The notes under the pieces are model-generated. The model saw only the letters and a program-made list of their open reading frames with translations. It made no database searches and was not told where the DNA came from. The position numbers were made by a program, and so were the translations under genes. Of a stretch of DNA of 64,000 nt, positions 25,421-36,500 are shown one piece after another. Each line of letters begins with the position of its first letter. Position 1 is the first letter of the stretch. The stretch comes from Pandoraea anhela (GTDB taxonomy: Bacteria > Pseudomonadota > Gammaproteobacteria > Burkholderiales > Burkholderiaceae), in contig NZ_CABPSB010000002.1 in the NCBI RefSeq assembly GCF_902459655.1, positions 434,001 to 498,000 of the forward strand, in the 5' to 3' direction.

Positions 25421-26284
25421 ATGCGGATCACGCAGTTGCGTTCGTTTCATGCCGTCGCGCGTCACGGCAGCGTCACGCGCGCTGCGCAGGCGTTGCACGT
25501 GAGTCAGCCCACGATGACGACGCAGATCCGTGCGCTCGAAGACAGCTACGGCGTTGAATTGTTCTACCGGCACGGGCGCGGGCTGACGCTCACGCCAACG
25601 GGAAAAGCGCTTTACGCGGTGAGTCTGCGCATCTTCTCGGACGAAGCCGAGGCGCTCGGCCTGCTCAAGGAACACGGCGGCCTTCGCACGGGAGAATTGC
25701 GGCTGGGCGCGGTCGGCCCGCATCACGCGATGGAGATCGTCGCGGCCTTCCAGCCGCGCTATCCCGGCATTCGCATCTCCATGCGGCCGGGCAATTCGGA
25801 GGAGATGATCGAGGGCTTGCTGGCGTATCGCACCGACGTCGCCGTACTGGCGCGGTATCACGACGACGTGCGTCTGCATGCGGTGCCGTATCGCACGCAT
25901 CCGGTGGTGTTGCTCGTGCCGCGCACGCACCGGTTCGCGCGACATCGCAGCGTGAGGCTCGCGGCGCTGGATGGCGAACCCATGCTCATGCGCGAGCCGG
26001 GCTCGACCACGCGTCACGCGCTGGAGACGGCGATGCAGGACGCAGGCGTGTCGCCCACGGTGGCGATAGAGATCGGCAGCCGCGAGGCGATTCGCGAAGC
26101 GGTAATCCTGGGCTTGGGGATAGCGGCAGTTTCGGCGCGTGAGCACACGCCCGATGCGCGGCTCGCCACCGTTGCGATCGGCGACGCGCGCGTGGAAACC
26201 ACGACCGTCGTAGTCTGCCTCGCGCAGCGACGCGAGTCACGCGCCATCGCGGCATTCATGGATGTCGTTGCGGAATTGGCGTAA
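25421..26284 (+). CDS. LysR-family transcriptional regulator
   Basis: 287 residues from the ATG at 25421 ([22 protein letters not shown]), preceded by GGGAG. HTH second helix [14 protein letters not shown]; ligand domain [20 protein letters not shown] onward with [23 protein letters not shown]. This type of LysR is often found beside 2-aminoethylphosphonate genes, which would agree with a phosphonoacetaldehyde role for the divergent dehydrogenase, but that is an inference from context. Confidence 0.88.
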   Translation: MRITQLRSFHAVARHGSVTRAAQALHVSQPTMTTQIRALEDSYGVELFYRHGRGLTLTPTGKALYAVSLRIFSDEAEALGLLKEHGGLRTGELRLGAVGPHHAMEIVAAFQPRYPGIRISMRPGNSEEMIEGLLAYRTDVAVLARYHDDVRLHAVPYRTHPVVLLVPRTHRFARHRSVRLAALDGEPMLMREPGSTTRHALETAMQDAGVSPTVAIEIGSREAIREAVILGLGIAAVSAREHTPDARLATVAIGDARVETTTVVVCLAQRRESRAIAAFMDVVAELA

Positions 26285-26385
26285 CGCGGGCCCGCGCCTT
26301 CGCGCCAGGCACTCCGCCAGACATGCCGCGCGGCAATGCGACCTGAGCGGGGCGGCCATGACGGTCGCCCTCCGAAGCCCTCGGC

Positions 26386-27237
26386 TTACAGGTACTGGCT
26401 GGCGGCAAGCACCAGGGCGGACGCCACGAGGCAATAGATGCCGAACAGGTACCACCGGCCGTGTTCGAGCCAGCGCGACAGCCAGCGCAGCGCCACGAGC
26501 CCGGCAAGGAAGCTGAACACCATGCCGACGAGGCTCGGCGTGAGGACTGCCGTGAAGTGGCTCGAGAGTGTCTGTGCGCCGCCCGATTTGTACAGGCGGT
26601 ACGCCTCCTTGGCGATCACCGGCGGCGTGAGCACGACGGCCAGCGCGAAACTGAATTCTTCCACGCGCAACTTGTCGAGCCCGCGCAGCATGCCCGTCGA
26701 GATGGTCGAGCCCGAGCGCGAAAAACCACGGAAGGGCAGGCAGATACCCTGCACCGCGCCGATCCATGCGGAATCCGCGCCGCGGATCGGGCGATCGCCC
26801 ATCGGCGGCCGCTTGCTCCCCGAAATCAGAATCAGCACGCCCGCCATCGCGAGGCCGGCCGAGATGATATAGAGATTGCCGAACAGGTGCTCGATTTCGG
26901 CATGCTCGGCGCCGCGCATCAGCACCTTCTCGATGAAGACCATCAGCGCCAGACCGATCACACCGGTGAACGCCGTCGCAATGATCACCTGCTTCGCGTT
27001 ATGGATGAAATCGTGCTTCCACGAAAAGTAGCGCTCGCGCCACGACTTCCAGAAGTAGACGATGACGGCGAGCATCGTGCCGGTGTGCAGCATGACGAGC
27101 AACAACGTCATGGCGGGCGTGGACGGGTCGAGACCCATGAGTTTCTCGGCCATGATGACGTGGGCCGAACTCGACACCGGGAGCAGTTCCGCCACGCCTT
27201 GAACGATGGCGAGTACGAGCACTTGCAGATAGTCCAT
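26386..27237 (-). CDS. uppP: Undecaprenyl-diphosphatase
   Basis: 283 residues, multi-pass inner-membrane enzyme of the BacA family that recycles the C55 lipid carrier of peptidoglycan synthesis and confers bacitracin resistance. Catalytic motifs: GVAELLPVSSSAHVIM (Glu-rich loop 1, here with the family's E and SSxAH) and PFRGFSRSGSTISTGML (loop 2 with the essential Arg and Ser). AAGGA lies about 7 bases before the ATG at 27237. Stands alone. Confidence 0.95.
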   Translation of the reverse strand: MDYLQVLVLAIVQGVAELLPVSSSAHVIMAEKLMGLDPSTPAMTLLLVMLHTGTMLAVIVYFWKSWRERYFSWKHDFIHNAKQVIIATAFTGVIGLALMVFIEKVLMRGAEHAEIEHLFGNLYIISAGLAMAGVLILISGSKRPPMGDRPIRGADSAWIGAVQGICLPFRGFSRSGSTISTGMLRGLDKLRVEEFSFALAVVLTPPVIAKEAYRLYKSGGAQTLSSHFTAVLTPSLVGMVFSFLAGLVALRWLSRWLEHGRWYLFGIYCLVASALVLAASQYL

Positions 27238-27566
27238 GCGCAATCCTTGAAAAATGGGCAAGGACATTACGCCGTCATTGTGACGATGGTGTGACGCTCA
27301 TATGACGGCGGCACCGGTCGCCTGCCCACGACCGAATGCCGCGCATGATACGCCGACAGACTTGGCAGGAAATGAGGTTGAGGATTGGCCCGGTCATTCG
27401 GGGCCTGCGCCGGCATGGCAGGCCCGGCGCCGTGTTTCCCCAGTCGAAACAGACCCCGGGCAGTTCACCGGCCGACGGGCTGACGCAGCGTCTCACTGCG
27501 CTTCGGCGTGGCGGCGTGCGGCGGCCGTATCGATGGAGGCGCCCGCCGCACGATCCGTCGGCTGAC
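27238..27566. other. Gap between uppP and metY
   Basis: 329 bases upstream of uppP and downstream of metY. It should hold the uppP promoter. I see no gene, hairpin terminator or repeat in it. Confidence 0.5.
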
Positions 27567-28910
27567 TCACTTGCGCAGCGCCTGATCGAGATCCGCGAGC
27601 AGGTCGTCGATGTGTTCGATGCCGATGGACAGACGCACCGTCTCCTCGCTCACACCGGCCTTGCGCAGTTCGTCCGGCGAGAGCTGACGGTGCGTGGTTG
27701 ACGCCGGGTGCGTGGCGAGCGACTTGGCGTCGCCGATGTTGACCAGACGCGTGAAGAGTTGCAGCGCGTCCTGAAACGCTGCGCCGGCCGCGCGTCCCCC
27801 CTTCACGCCGAAGGTCAGGATGCCCGGCCCGCGTCCCGACAGGTATTTCTCCACGAGCGCGTGATCGGGATGCTCCGGCAAACCGGCGTAGTTCACCCAC
27901 TCCACCTTCGGATGCGTCTTCAGGAATTGCGCGATCTTCAGGGCATTCTCGGTAATGCGGTCGAGGCGCAGCGCGAGCGTCTCGATGCCCTGAAGAATCT
28001 GGAACGCGTTGAACGGCGAGATGGCGGCGCCGGTATTGCGCAGCGGCACTACGCGCGCGCGACCGATGTAGGCCGCAGGCCCGAACGCTTCGGTGTAGAC
28101 GACACCGTGATAACTCACGTCGGGTTCGTTCAGGCGCTTGAAACGTGTCTTGTGCTCGGCCCAGGGGAATTTGCCCGAATCGACGATCGCGCCGCCGAGA
28201 CTGGTGCCATGTCCGCCGAGATACTTGGTGAGCGAATGCACGACGATGTCCGCGCCGTGTTCGAACGGCCGCAGCAGATAGGGCGAGGGCACGGTGTTGT
28301 CGATGATGAGCGGAATGCCGTGACGATGCGCGATCTCCGCGAGCTTTGCGATGTCGGTGATGTTGCCCAACGGGTTGCCGACCGATTCGGCGAAGATCGC
28401 CTTGGTCTTCTCGTCGATCAGCGGCTCGAACGATTCCGGCTCGCGCGGATCGGCAAAGCGCGTGGTGATGCCCGAGAGCGGCAGCGTGTGCGCGAGCAGG
28501 TTGTAGGTGCCGCCATAGAGCGTGCTTGCCGCCACGATGTTGTCGCCCGCCTCGGCGATCGTCTGGATGGCGTAAGTCACGGCTGCCTGCCCCGAGGCAA
28601 GCGCCAGTGCCGCCACGCCGCCTTCGAGCGCGGCAACGCGCTGCTCCAGCACGTCCTGCGTCGGATTCATGATGCGGGTGTAGATGTTGCCCGGCACCTT
28701 CAGGTCGAACAGATCCGCGCCATGCTGTGTGTCGTCGAATGCGTAGGCGACCGTCTGATAAATCGGCACCGCCACGGCGCGCGTCGTCGGATCCGGACGG
28801 TAGCCGCCGTGTACGGCCAGCGTCTCGCGACGCCATTGCGGCACCTGGGCGCCCGGGGAGGTAGCGCTATGCGTGCCGTTCGTATCATGCGTATCGTGGG
28901 TGCCGCTCAT
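27567..28910 (-). CDS. metY: O-acetylhomoserine sulfhydrylase
   Basis: 447 residues (family 425-440). PLP enzyme of the Cys/Met metabolism group: converts O-acetylhomoserine and sulfide to homocysteine. Signatures: [37 protein letters not shown] and the PLP lysine in [21 protein letters not shown] at 28910 with GGAGA 8 bases upstream. The first 20 residues are an unusual Thr/His/Asp-rich repeat ([13 protein letters not shown]). A frame extends upstream of this ATG but is not needed. Confidence 0.94.
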   Translation of the reverse strand: MSGTHDTHDTNGTHSATSPGAQVPQWRRETLAVHGGYRPDPTTRAVAVPIYQTVAYAFDDTQHGADLFDLKVPGNIYTRIMNPTQDVLEQRVAALEGGVAALALASGQAAVTYAIQTIAEAGDNIVAASTLYGGTYNLLAHTLPLSGITTRFADPREPESFEPLIDEKTKAIFAESVGNPLGNITDIAKLAEIAHRHGIPLIIDNTVPSPYLLRPFEHGADIVVHSLTKYLGGHGTSLGGAIVDSGKFPWAEHKTRFKRLNEPDVSYHGVVYTEAFGPAAYIGRARVVPLRNTGAAISPFNAFQILQGIETLALRLDRITENALKIAQFLKTHPKVEWVNYAGLPEHPDHALVEKYLSGRGPGILTFGVKGGRAAGAAFQDALQLFTRLVNIGDAKSLATHPASTTHRQLSPDELRKAGVSEETVRLSIGIEHIDDLLADLDQALRK

Positions 28911-29152
28911 GTCGACTGTCTCCGGATAGACGTTGCGTTCCTGTGACGGAACGGATCTGACGATTTGATTAGGTCTCCGAGGGCATTCTAAACGCAGGCC
29001 TGCACACGCCTTATCTTCGATTCGCAGATGCTTAGCGCACGATGCGCAATGACCGTGGGCCAGCGGACAAGCTCGCACGGCAAAGCCACCGATGGCCACG
29101 GAGGCCGACACGACGGGGCTTTGGGACTGACAGCGGAAAAGTTACTCACCGC

Positions 29153-29395
29153 TCATCCACAGCTTAATCACAGAAAATCCCGAGATTTCCACAGGAAATC
29201 CACGCGCTTATCCCCCGGTGATGCATGGGATATCCACCACATATCCACGAGATATTCACCGGTTATCCCCGCTGTTTTCCGCATTTTTCCCGTACTTTTC
29301 CCCGCGCTTTCCACAGGCTACCCCCCGACAATCCACAGGGTTGCCCACATCCTCGACACAGCTTGTTCACAACCTTATCTACAGGGTTATTCACA
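29153..29395 (+). other. Cluster of DnaA-box-like 9-mers
   Basis: Compared with the consensus TTWTNCACA, the plus strand carries one perfect match, TTATTCACA (29387-29395), and at least six one-mismatch sites: TCATCCACA (29153), TTAATCACA (29164), ATTTCCACA (29185), CTTTCCACA (29307), TTGTTCACA (29363), TTATCTACA (29375). CAATCCACA (29330) and several weaker TATCCAC/TATTCAC words lie between. All are in the same orientation. dnaA, dnaN and rpmH are not nearby, so this is not the usual oriC context; a DnaA-titrating or regulatory locus is possible. Confidence 0.55.
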
Positions 29396-29510
29396 GTCTC
29401 GGATGGCGGCGTCGCGCGGCAACGGTCACGGACCCTACGGTTGTTTTCGAGTCCGGCCAGCAGGGGGAAGACTGCACCGGCGACCCGTGAGGGGGGCGAG
29501 CGAGCCCACA

Positions 29511-29544
29511 AAAACAAAATCGGCCGCGACTGAGGCGGCCGATT
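29511..29544 (-). terminator. Rho-independent terminator of second DUF4148 gene
   Basis: AATCGGCCGC (29518-29527) pairs with GCGGCCGATT (29535-29544); on the minus strand it is followed by TTTTGTTTTTGT. Confidence 0.8.
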
Positions 29545-29633
29545 GGGTATCGGAGACTGCGTCCCGGCGTCACGATGCGCAAGATTTGCGCAGGCTCGCG
29601 GGGTCGAGCCAGTCCAACGATTTGCGAACGCGA

Positions 29634-29936
29634 TTAGTTGCCGAAGTAGGTGCTACCGGCGCGTTGAGCGTTGCCCACCGAACCCGGCGTGACGGTCGAC
29701 ACCGCACCGCCCACCGTCGCGACGGCCTTCGGGTACACCGTGTCGTGTTGTTGCAGCAGGCCGGCCTTTTGCGCTTGCACCAGTTCTTCACGAACTTGTG
29801 CGCGAGTCAGCACGCTGGTCTGCGGCACCCACGAGAATTCCGACGGACCGTCGAACGCGTCGCTGGCGAAAGCCGAACCGGCCGACACGGCCAGCATTGC
29901 AGAAACCAGAGCCGAGGTAATAAGGGTGCGCTTCAT
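29634..29936 (-). CDS. DUF4148 domain secreted protein
   Basis: 100 residues. Signal peptide MKRTLITSALVSAMLAVSAGSAFA, then SDAFDGPSEFSWVPQTSVLTRAQVREELVQAQKAGLL, the DUF4148 motif (one copy here, two in the paralogue at 23180). Periplasmic, function unknown. AGGAG lies 8 bases upstream of the ATG, in an ACAGGAG context like that of the paralogue. Confidence 0.9.
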   Translation of the reverse strand: MKRTLITSALVSAMLAVSAGSAFASDAFDGPSEFSWVPQTSVLTRAQVREELVQAQKAGLLQQHDTVYPKAVATVGGAVSTVTPGSVGNAQRAGSTYFGN

Positions 29937-30358
29937 GATGATTCTCCTGTCTGTTTGAAAAAGGCGATGTTCAATTCATCGTCGACAGTTGCAGTCTATT
30001 GCCGTCATCAATCGCAATAAAGATGATAATTGTCTATTTTTAATTGTGGAATTAGAAATAATTAGAAACATTTCTGACGGAGGGCTCATGAAGACGCCAC
30101 CTAGGAAGTGAATGCACACTCTCGATGATTACGCCGAATGGCGGGGGTGTTTTGAGTGCTCTTTTGATATATTTAAAAATATATTATTAGGGTCGAGAGC
30201 AGTTTCTGCTGTCGTGCGCCGACCTGCCGTCACCTGAGGTTGACCGCCCCGGACCGCCGCGTTTCACTCGCGTGCGCGGGGCGTTCGATCCCGGCGTGTC
30301 CTTGTCCGTGCCTGCGAACACGCTTCGACTTCGGCCCGAGGCGCGAGCAGAAATGAAA
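29937..30358. promoter_or_regulatory. AT-rich upstream region with 18-bp palindrome
   Basis: Non-coding. 29990-30080 is strikingly AT-rich for this genome and is the probable DUF4148 promoter. At 30167-30184 lies a perfect palindrome, ATATATTT-AA-AAATATAT. No gene is supported. Confidence 0.45.
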
Positions 30359-30385
30359 ACGGGACGCCGTACTCGGGCGTCCCGT
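30359..30385 (-). terminator. Hairpin terminator downstream of uvrA
   Basis: ACGGGACGCC (30359-30368) pairs with GGCGTCCCGT (30376-30385); read on the minus strand the 3' side continues GTTTTCATTT. It lies 143 bases past the uvrA stop. Confidence 0.65.
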
Positions 30386-30442
30386 CACAGTCGCGAATCC
30401 TCAGGGGCAACACGGGGCAGCGTCACAGTCACCGCGCCCAGC

Positions 30443-30519
30443 GTCGCTTCGTCGCTTCGTCGCTTCGTCGCTTCGTCGCTTCGTCGCTTCGTCGCTTCGT
30501 CGCTTCGTCGCTTCGTCGC
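30443..30519. repeat. 8-bp tandem repeat array
   Basis: Nine perfect head-to-tail copies of GTCGCTTC (30443-30514) plus a partial GTCGC, ending 9 bases from the uvrA stop codon. Non-coding; copy number likely varies between strains. Confidence 0.92.
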
Positions 30520-30527
30520 CAACGAGC

Positions 30528-33500
30528 CTACTTCGCCGTGGCGGCTTCCGGTGCCGTCGTGGTCACGGCGCCGGCGACCGCCGTCTGTGCGAGCACGGGC
30601 TTGAGCGCAATACCGGTGTGGCTCGCCTTGACCGTCGCCAGGGCTTCCGGGGACGTGGCGGCAACGACCGTCCCGCCGTCCTTACCGCCTTCCGGCCCCA
30701 TGTCGACGATCCAGTCGGCCTCGGCGATCACGTCGAGGTTGTGCTCGATGACGATCACCGTATGCCCCCCGTTCACCAGCCGGTGCAGCACGTTGATCAG
30801 ACGCGCCACGTCCGCCATGTGCAGACCGACGGTCGGCTCATCGAGCACGTACAGCGTGTGCGGCGACTTCTGACCGCGACGCGTGATGTCGTCGCGCACC
30901 TTGGTCAATTCCGTCACCAGCTTGATACGTTGCGCTTCGCCGCCCGACAACGTCGGCGACGGCTGCCCCAGCGTGAGATAACCGAGCCCGACGTCCTGCA
31001 TCAGTTGCAGCGGGTGCGCAATGCTCGGCATCGACGCGAAGAACTCGACGGCTTCGTCCACCTCCATCGTCAGCACGTCACCAATGCTCTTGCCGCGCCA
31101 TGTCACGGCCAGCGTCTCGGCATTGAAGCGCTGTCCGTGGCAGACATCGCACAGCACCTTCACGTCGGCGAGGAAGCTCATGCCGATGGTCCGTACCCCT
31201 TGTCCTTCGCACGCCGGACAACGCCCCTCACCCGTATTGAACGAGAAGCGCGATGCCGAATAGCCGCGCGCGCGCGCTTCGAGGGTGTCGGCAAACAAGC
31301 GCCGGATCGTGTCCCAGAAGCCGATGTACGTCGCGGGGCACGAACGTGGTGTCTTGCCGATCGGCGTCTGATCGACTTCCAGCACGCGATCGATCGTCTC
31401 CCAGCCCGTCACCGACTCGCAGCCATGCCACGCGTGCACGACCGGACGCCTGACCTCGGCCGGCGCTTCCGATTTGGCGCGCGGTTTGCCGTCGGCCTTC
31501 ACGGCATGACGCACCGTACCCTTGCGCGCACGACGCTCCGCCGGCGACGACAGCACCGAGCGCCCCACGGCATCGAGCAGATTCGTCATGAGCACGTCGC
31601 GTGCGAGCGTCGATTTGCCCGACCCCGAAACGCCGGTGATCGCCGTAAGCCGTGAGAGCGGCAGCGATGCCGTCACGTGCTTCAGGTTGTGCAGCGTTGC
31701 GCCGTGCACCGTAAGCCAGTTCGGCGGCACCGGCTCAACGTCCTTCGCTCCCTTGGCTGCCCCCGTTGTCTTCGTTGCCTTCATCACCTCAGCCGGTGCG
31801 ACCACCTCCCGGCGCGGCTGAATCGGATGTTGCAACGGTTGCGCGAGGAACTTGCCCGTCAGCGAATCGGGATGCGACGCGAGATCCGCCACATTGCCCT
31901 GCGCCACGAGCGTGCCGCCCCGCTTGCCCGCGCCCGGCCCGATATCGATGATGTGATCGGCGCGGCGGATCGTGTCTTCATCGTGTTCGACGACGACCAG
32001 CGTGTTGCCCTGATCGCCGAGCTTGCGCAGCGCGCTGAGCAGAATGCCGTTATCGCGCGGATGCAAACCGATGGTCGGCTCGTCCAGCACGTAGCACACG
32101 CCCTGCAAGTTGCTGCCGAGTTGCGCCGCGAGGCGAATCCGCTGCGACTCGCCGCCCGAGAGCGTCGGGGCGGCACGATCGAGCGTGAGGTACCCGAGGC
32201 CGACCTCTTCCAGAAACGCCAGACGCCCCTGAATCTCGCTGATCAGATCGCGTGCAATGCTCGCATCGCGCCCCGTCAGTTCGAGGCCCTGAATCCACTC
32301 ACGCACATCCGTCACGGTCCATTGGGCGACGTCGGAAATAGCGTGTTCGTCGAACGTCACCGCGCGCGCCACGCCATTGAGCCGCGCACCATGACAATCC
32401 GGACACGGCTGATCGCCCACGCCCTCCGGTTCCTGATCCTGCGACGGCAGCGAGTGTTCGCGCCCGCGATTGTCCTGATTGAGCACGGTATCGTCGAACG
32501 CTTCCCGCTGCTCGCGCGTAAGCGCCAGCCCGGTGCCCACGCAAGTGGTGCACCAGCCGTGTTTGCTATTGAACGAGAACATGCGCGGATCGAGATCCGG
32601 GTAACTCGTGCCGCACACCGGGCAGGCGCGCTTGACCGAGAACACCTCGATCTCGCCGATGCCTTCGCCTGGCTGCTCGCCGGACATGGTGTCGCCGAGG
32701 CCGTCGAGCGGCGCGAGCAGATGCATCACGCCCTTGCCCAATTCCAGCGCCGCCGCGAGCAGCGTTCGCAGCAGTCCCTCGTTCTCCGGCGTGATCACCA
32801 CATCGCCGACCGGCAATTCGATGGTGTGCTCGCGGAAGCGGTCGAGCTTCGGCCACGGATCGACGGGCAGGAAAACACCGTCGACACGCAGATGCGAATG
32901 CCCGCGCGCCTTGGCCCACTTCGCCAGATCGGTGTAGATCCCTTTGCGTCCGACGACCAGCGGCGCGAGCAGGCCCACATGCTGGCCGCGACGGTCGCGC
33001 ATCAGTTGCGCGACGATGGAATCGGGGCTTTGCGCGGTGACCGGCGCGCCGTCGTGAATGCAATGCTGAACGCCGAGCTTCACGTACAACAGACGCAAGA
33101 AGTGCCAGACCTCGGTCGTCGTCGCCACGGTACTCTTGCGCCCGCCGCGCGAGAGCCGCTGCTCGATGGCGACCGTCGGCGGAATGCCGTACACGGCATC
33201 GACCTCCGGACGTCCCGCCGGCTGCACGATGGAACGCGCATAAGCGTTGAGCGATTCGAGATAACGGCGTTGTCCCTCGTTGAACAGAATGTCGAACGCG
33301 AGCGTCGATTTACCGGACCCGGAAACCCCGGTGATCACGCTGAACTTGCCGCGCGGAATCGCGACGTCGAGCGATTTGAGGTTGTGCTCGCGCGCGTTGA
33401 CGATACGAATATCGTCGCCGCCCGCAGGCTTGCGATGCGCGCGTGCGGCGCGCAACGCCGTTTGCAGCGGCACGCCCGACCCGCCCGCCGTGTCGGCGTT

Positions 33501-36500
33501 GCCCGTCGCTGCGGCCAGCGCCGGCGCGACCACGGTGCGCTCATAGTCGGCAAGCGCACGGCCGGTGTGCGACCCATCGCACGCCACGACCTGCACGAGC
33601 GTGCCTGCGCACAGCACTTCGCCACCGCCTTCGCCGCCCTCGGGCCCCAGATCGATGATCCAGTCGGCGGCGCGCACCACATCCAGGTTGTGTTCGATGA
33701 CGAGCAGTGAGTTGCCGCTGTCGAGCAACTTGCCGAACGCGCGCATGAGCTTCGCGATGTCGTCGAAGTGAAGGCCGGTCGTCGGCTCGTCGAAGATGAA
33801 AAGACGCCCGCGATGCGCCACCTTCTGGCCGCTGGCCGTCTTCTTCTGGGCCGCTTCCGCGAGGAACCCTGCAAGCTTCAGACGTTGCGCCTCGCCGCCC
33901 GAGAGCGTGGGCACCGGCTGACCGAGCTTCACGTATTCCAGACCGACGTCCACGATCGGCTGCAACACGCGCAGCACGTCGCGATCGGACGAGAACAGCT
34001 TGACGGCCTCATTGACGGTGAGTTCGAGCACGTCCGACACGCTCAGCGCACGCATCGCCTCGCCCGGCACGGCGCGCTGAATCTTCACGTCGAGCACTTC
34101 GGCGCGGTAGCGTTTGCCGTCGCAGTCCGGGCAGCGCAGATACACGTCGCTCAGGAACTGCATCTCCACGTGCTCGAAGCCCGAGCCGCCGCAAGTCGGG
34201 CAGCGGCCGTTACCGGAGTTGAAGCTGAACGTGCTCGCGTTGTAGCCGCGTTGCAGCGCCACCGGCTCGGCGGCGAACAGTTTGCGGATTTCGTCGAACG
34301 CCCCGACATAGCTCGCCGGGTTCGAGCGCGCCGTCTTGCCGATGGGCGACTGATCGACGAACACCACGCCAGACAGTTGTTCGGCGCCGATGAGTTCGTC
34401 GTGTGCGCCCGGGGCTTCGGTCGGGTCGCCGAAGTGACGCGCCAGCGCCGGGCTGAGAATGTCCTGCACCAGCGTCGATTTGCCGGAGCCGGACACGCCG
34501 GTCACGCACACGAGGCGTCCCAGCGGAATGTCCACGCTCACATGCTTGAGGTTGTGTTCGCGCGCGCCAGTGAGCGTCAGGCGCGGCGTGGCGTCGTCCA
34601 CCGGACGCGCTTTCCAGTTCGACGCGTTCGCCACATGCTTGCGTCCGCCGAGGTAGCTGCCGGTCAGCGTATCGGCGCGGCGGACTTCCTCGGGCGTGCC
34701 GTCGAACACGATCTGGCCGCCGCGCTCGCCCGGTCCCGGCCCCATGTCGATGACACGATCGGCCGCGAGCATTACGGCGGGATCGTGCTCGACGACCACG
34801 AGCGTATTGCCCGCGTCGCGCAGACGATGCATGGCCGCCACGATGCGGTCCATATCGCGCGGGTGGAGCCCGATACTGGGCTCATCGAGCACGAAAAGCG
34901 TGTTGACGAGCGACGTGCCGAGCGCCGTCGTCAGGTTGATCCGTTGCACCTCGCCGCCCGAGAGCGTACGGCTCTGACGATCGAGCGTGAGATAGCCGAT
35001 GCCGACGTCGCACAGATACTTCAGACGCGTGCCCACTTCCTCCTGCAGGAGCTTGAGCGCATCGTCGAGCAGGCTGGAGGGGAACGTGAGCGAATCGAAG
35101 AACTGACGCACGCGCGTGATCGGCATGAGCATCAGATCGTGCATGGTCAGGCCCGGCAGCGCTTCGAGCTGCTCACGCGACCACGATACGCCACGCGGCA
35201 TGAAGCGCTGCGCGGGCGGCAGCACGGCGTCGGCATTCTCTTTCGAGCCCAGCCGCCACAGCAGGCCCTCTGTCTTCAGACGCGCCCCGCCACAGGTCTC
35301 GCATGTGGTGTAGCTGCGGTACTTCGAGAGCAGCACGCGGATGTGCATCTTGTACGCCTTCGACTCCAGATAGCCGAAGAAGCGACGAATGCCGTACCAC
35401 TGCTTGTTCCACTCGCCCTGCCAGTCGGGATCGCCCTCGATGACCCACTCGCGGTGTTCCGGCGACAGCTTCGACCATGGCGTATCGCGGGGAATGCCCG
35501 CTTTGCCCGCATATTCCAGCAAGTCGTCCTGAATCTCTTTCCACGCCGGCGTCTGGATGGTCTTGATCGCACCGCCGCGCAGCGTTTTGCGCTCGTCCGG
35601 AATCACCAGCCCGAGATCGACGCCGATCACGCGGCCGAATCCGCGACAGGCCTCGCATGCGCCATAGGCGGAGTTGAACGAGAAAAGCGCCGGTTGCGGA
35701 TCGGCGTAATGCAGATCGCTGTCAGGGCAATGCAGGTCTTGCGAGTAACGCCAGATTTCCGGCTCGCCGTCCTCGGTGAGCACATAGACGTTCACGCGCG
35801 CGCGGCCGCGTTTGAGCGACGATTCGATCGCCTCCATCGCGCGCGCCTTTTCGGTGTTTTGCAAACGGAAGCGGTCGGCAACGACATCGAGCACCTTGCG
35901 CGTGCCTTCGGCGGTCGTGACTTCGCGCTCGGCCTGCACGCGTGTGTAGCCGGAGGCCGAGAGCCATTGCTCGACCTCGTCGGCCGTGACACTGCCCGGC
36001 AGTTCGACCGGGAACGTGACGACCAGCCGCGGATCGTTCTGCGCGGTGCGCGCCATGAGATCGGCGTAGATCGTCTCGGGGGTGTCGTGACGCACCGGCT
36101 GCGCGGTCTCGCGATCGAACAGCGCCGCCGCGCGCGCGAAGAGGAGCTTGAGGTGGTCGTTGAGCTCGGTCATCGTGCCGACCGTCGAGCGCGAACTGCG
36201 CACGGGGTTGGTCTGATCGATGGCGATGGCCGGTGGCACCCCCTCCACATGGTCGACTTGCGGACGATCCATGCGATCCAGGAACTGACGGGCGTAGGCG
36301 CTGAAGGTCTCGACATAGCGCCGCTGGCCTTCGGCGAACAGCGTGTCGAACACCAGGCTCGACTTGCCGGAGCCGGACGGTCCGGTCACGACAGTCATCT
36401 CGCCGGTCTGGAGATCGATGTCGAGGTTCTTGAGGTTGTGCTGGCGGGCGCCACGGATACGGATGGCGTGGCTGGCCGACGGGACGGGTTTCGAGGAGGA

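Larger units (their letters stand above)
28911..29633. other. Long intergenic region containing DnaA-box-like cluster
   Basis: 723 bases between metY and the second DUF4148 gene. The centre (29150-29400) is packed with DnaA-box-like 9-mers, described separately; a minus-strand terminator is at 29511-29544. Open frames across it have no gene-like features. Confidence 0.6.

Noticed and set aside
28911-29030. SAM or SAH riboswitch ahead of metY
   Set aside because: No convincing conserved core or pairing could be recognised by eye in the short leader.
29153-29395. Chromosomal replication origin
   Set aside because: dnaA, dnaN, rpmH or parAB are absent; box quality is mixed. Kept only as a DnaA-box-like cluster.
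29218-29533. Two overlapping plus-strand frames of 90-102 codons
   Set aside because: They read through the DnaA-box-like cluster; their residues only reflect the repeated 9-mers.
30443-30519. CRISPR array
   Set aside because: Units are 8 bp, contiguous and without spacers; no cas genes.
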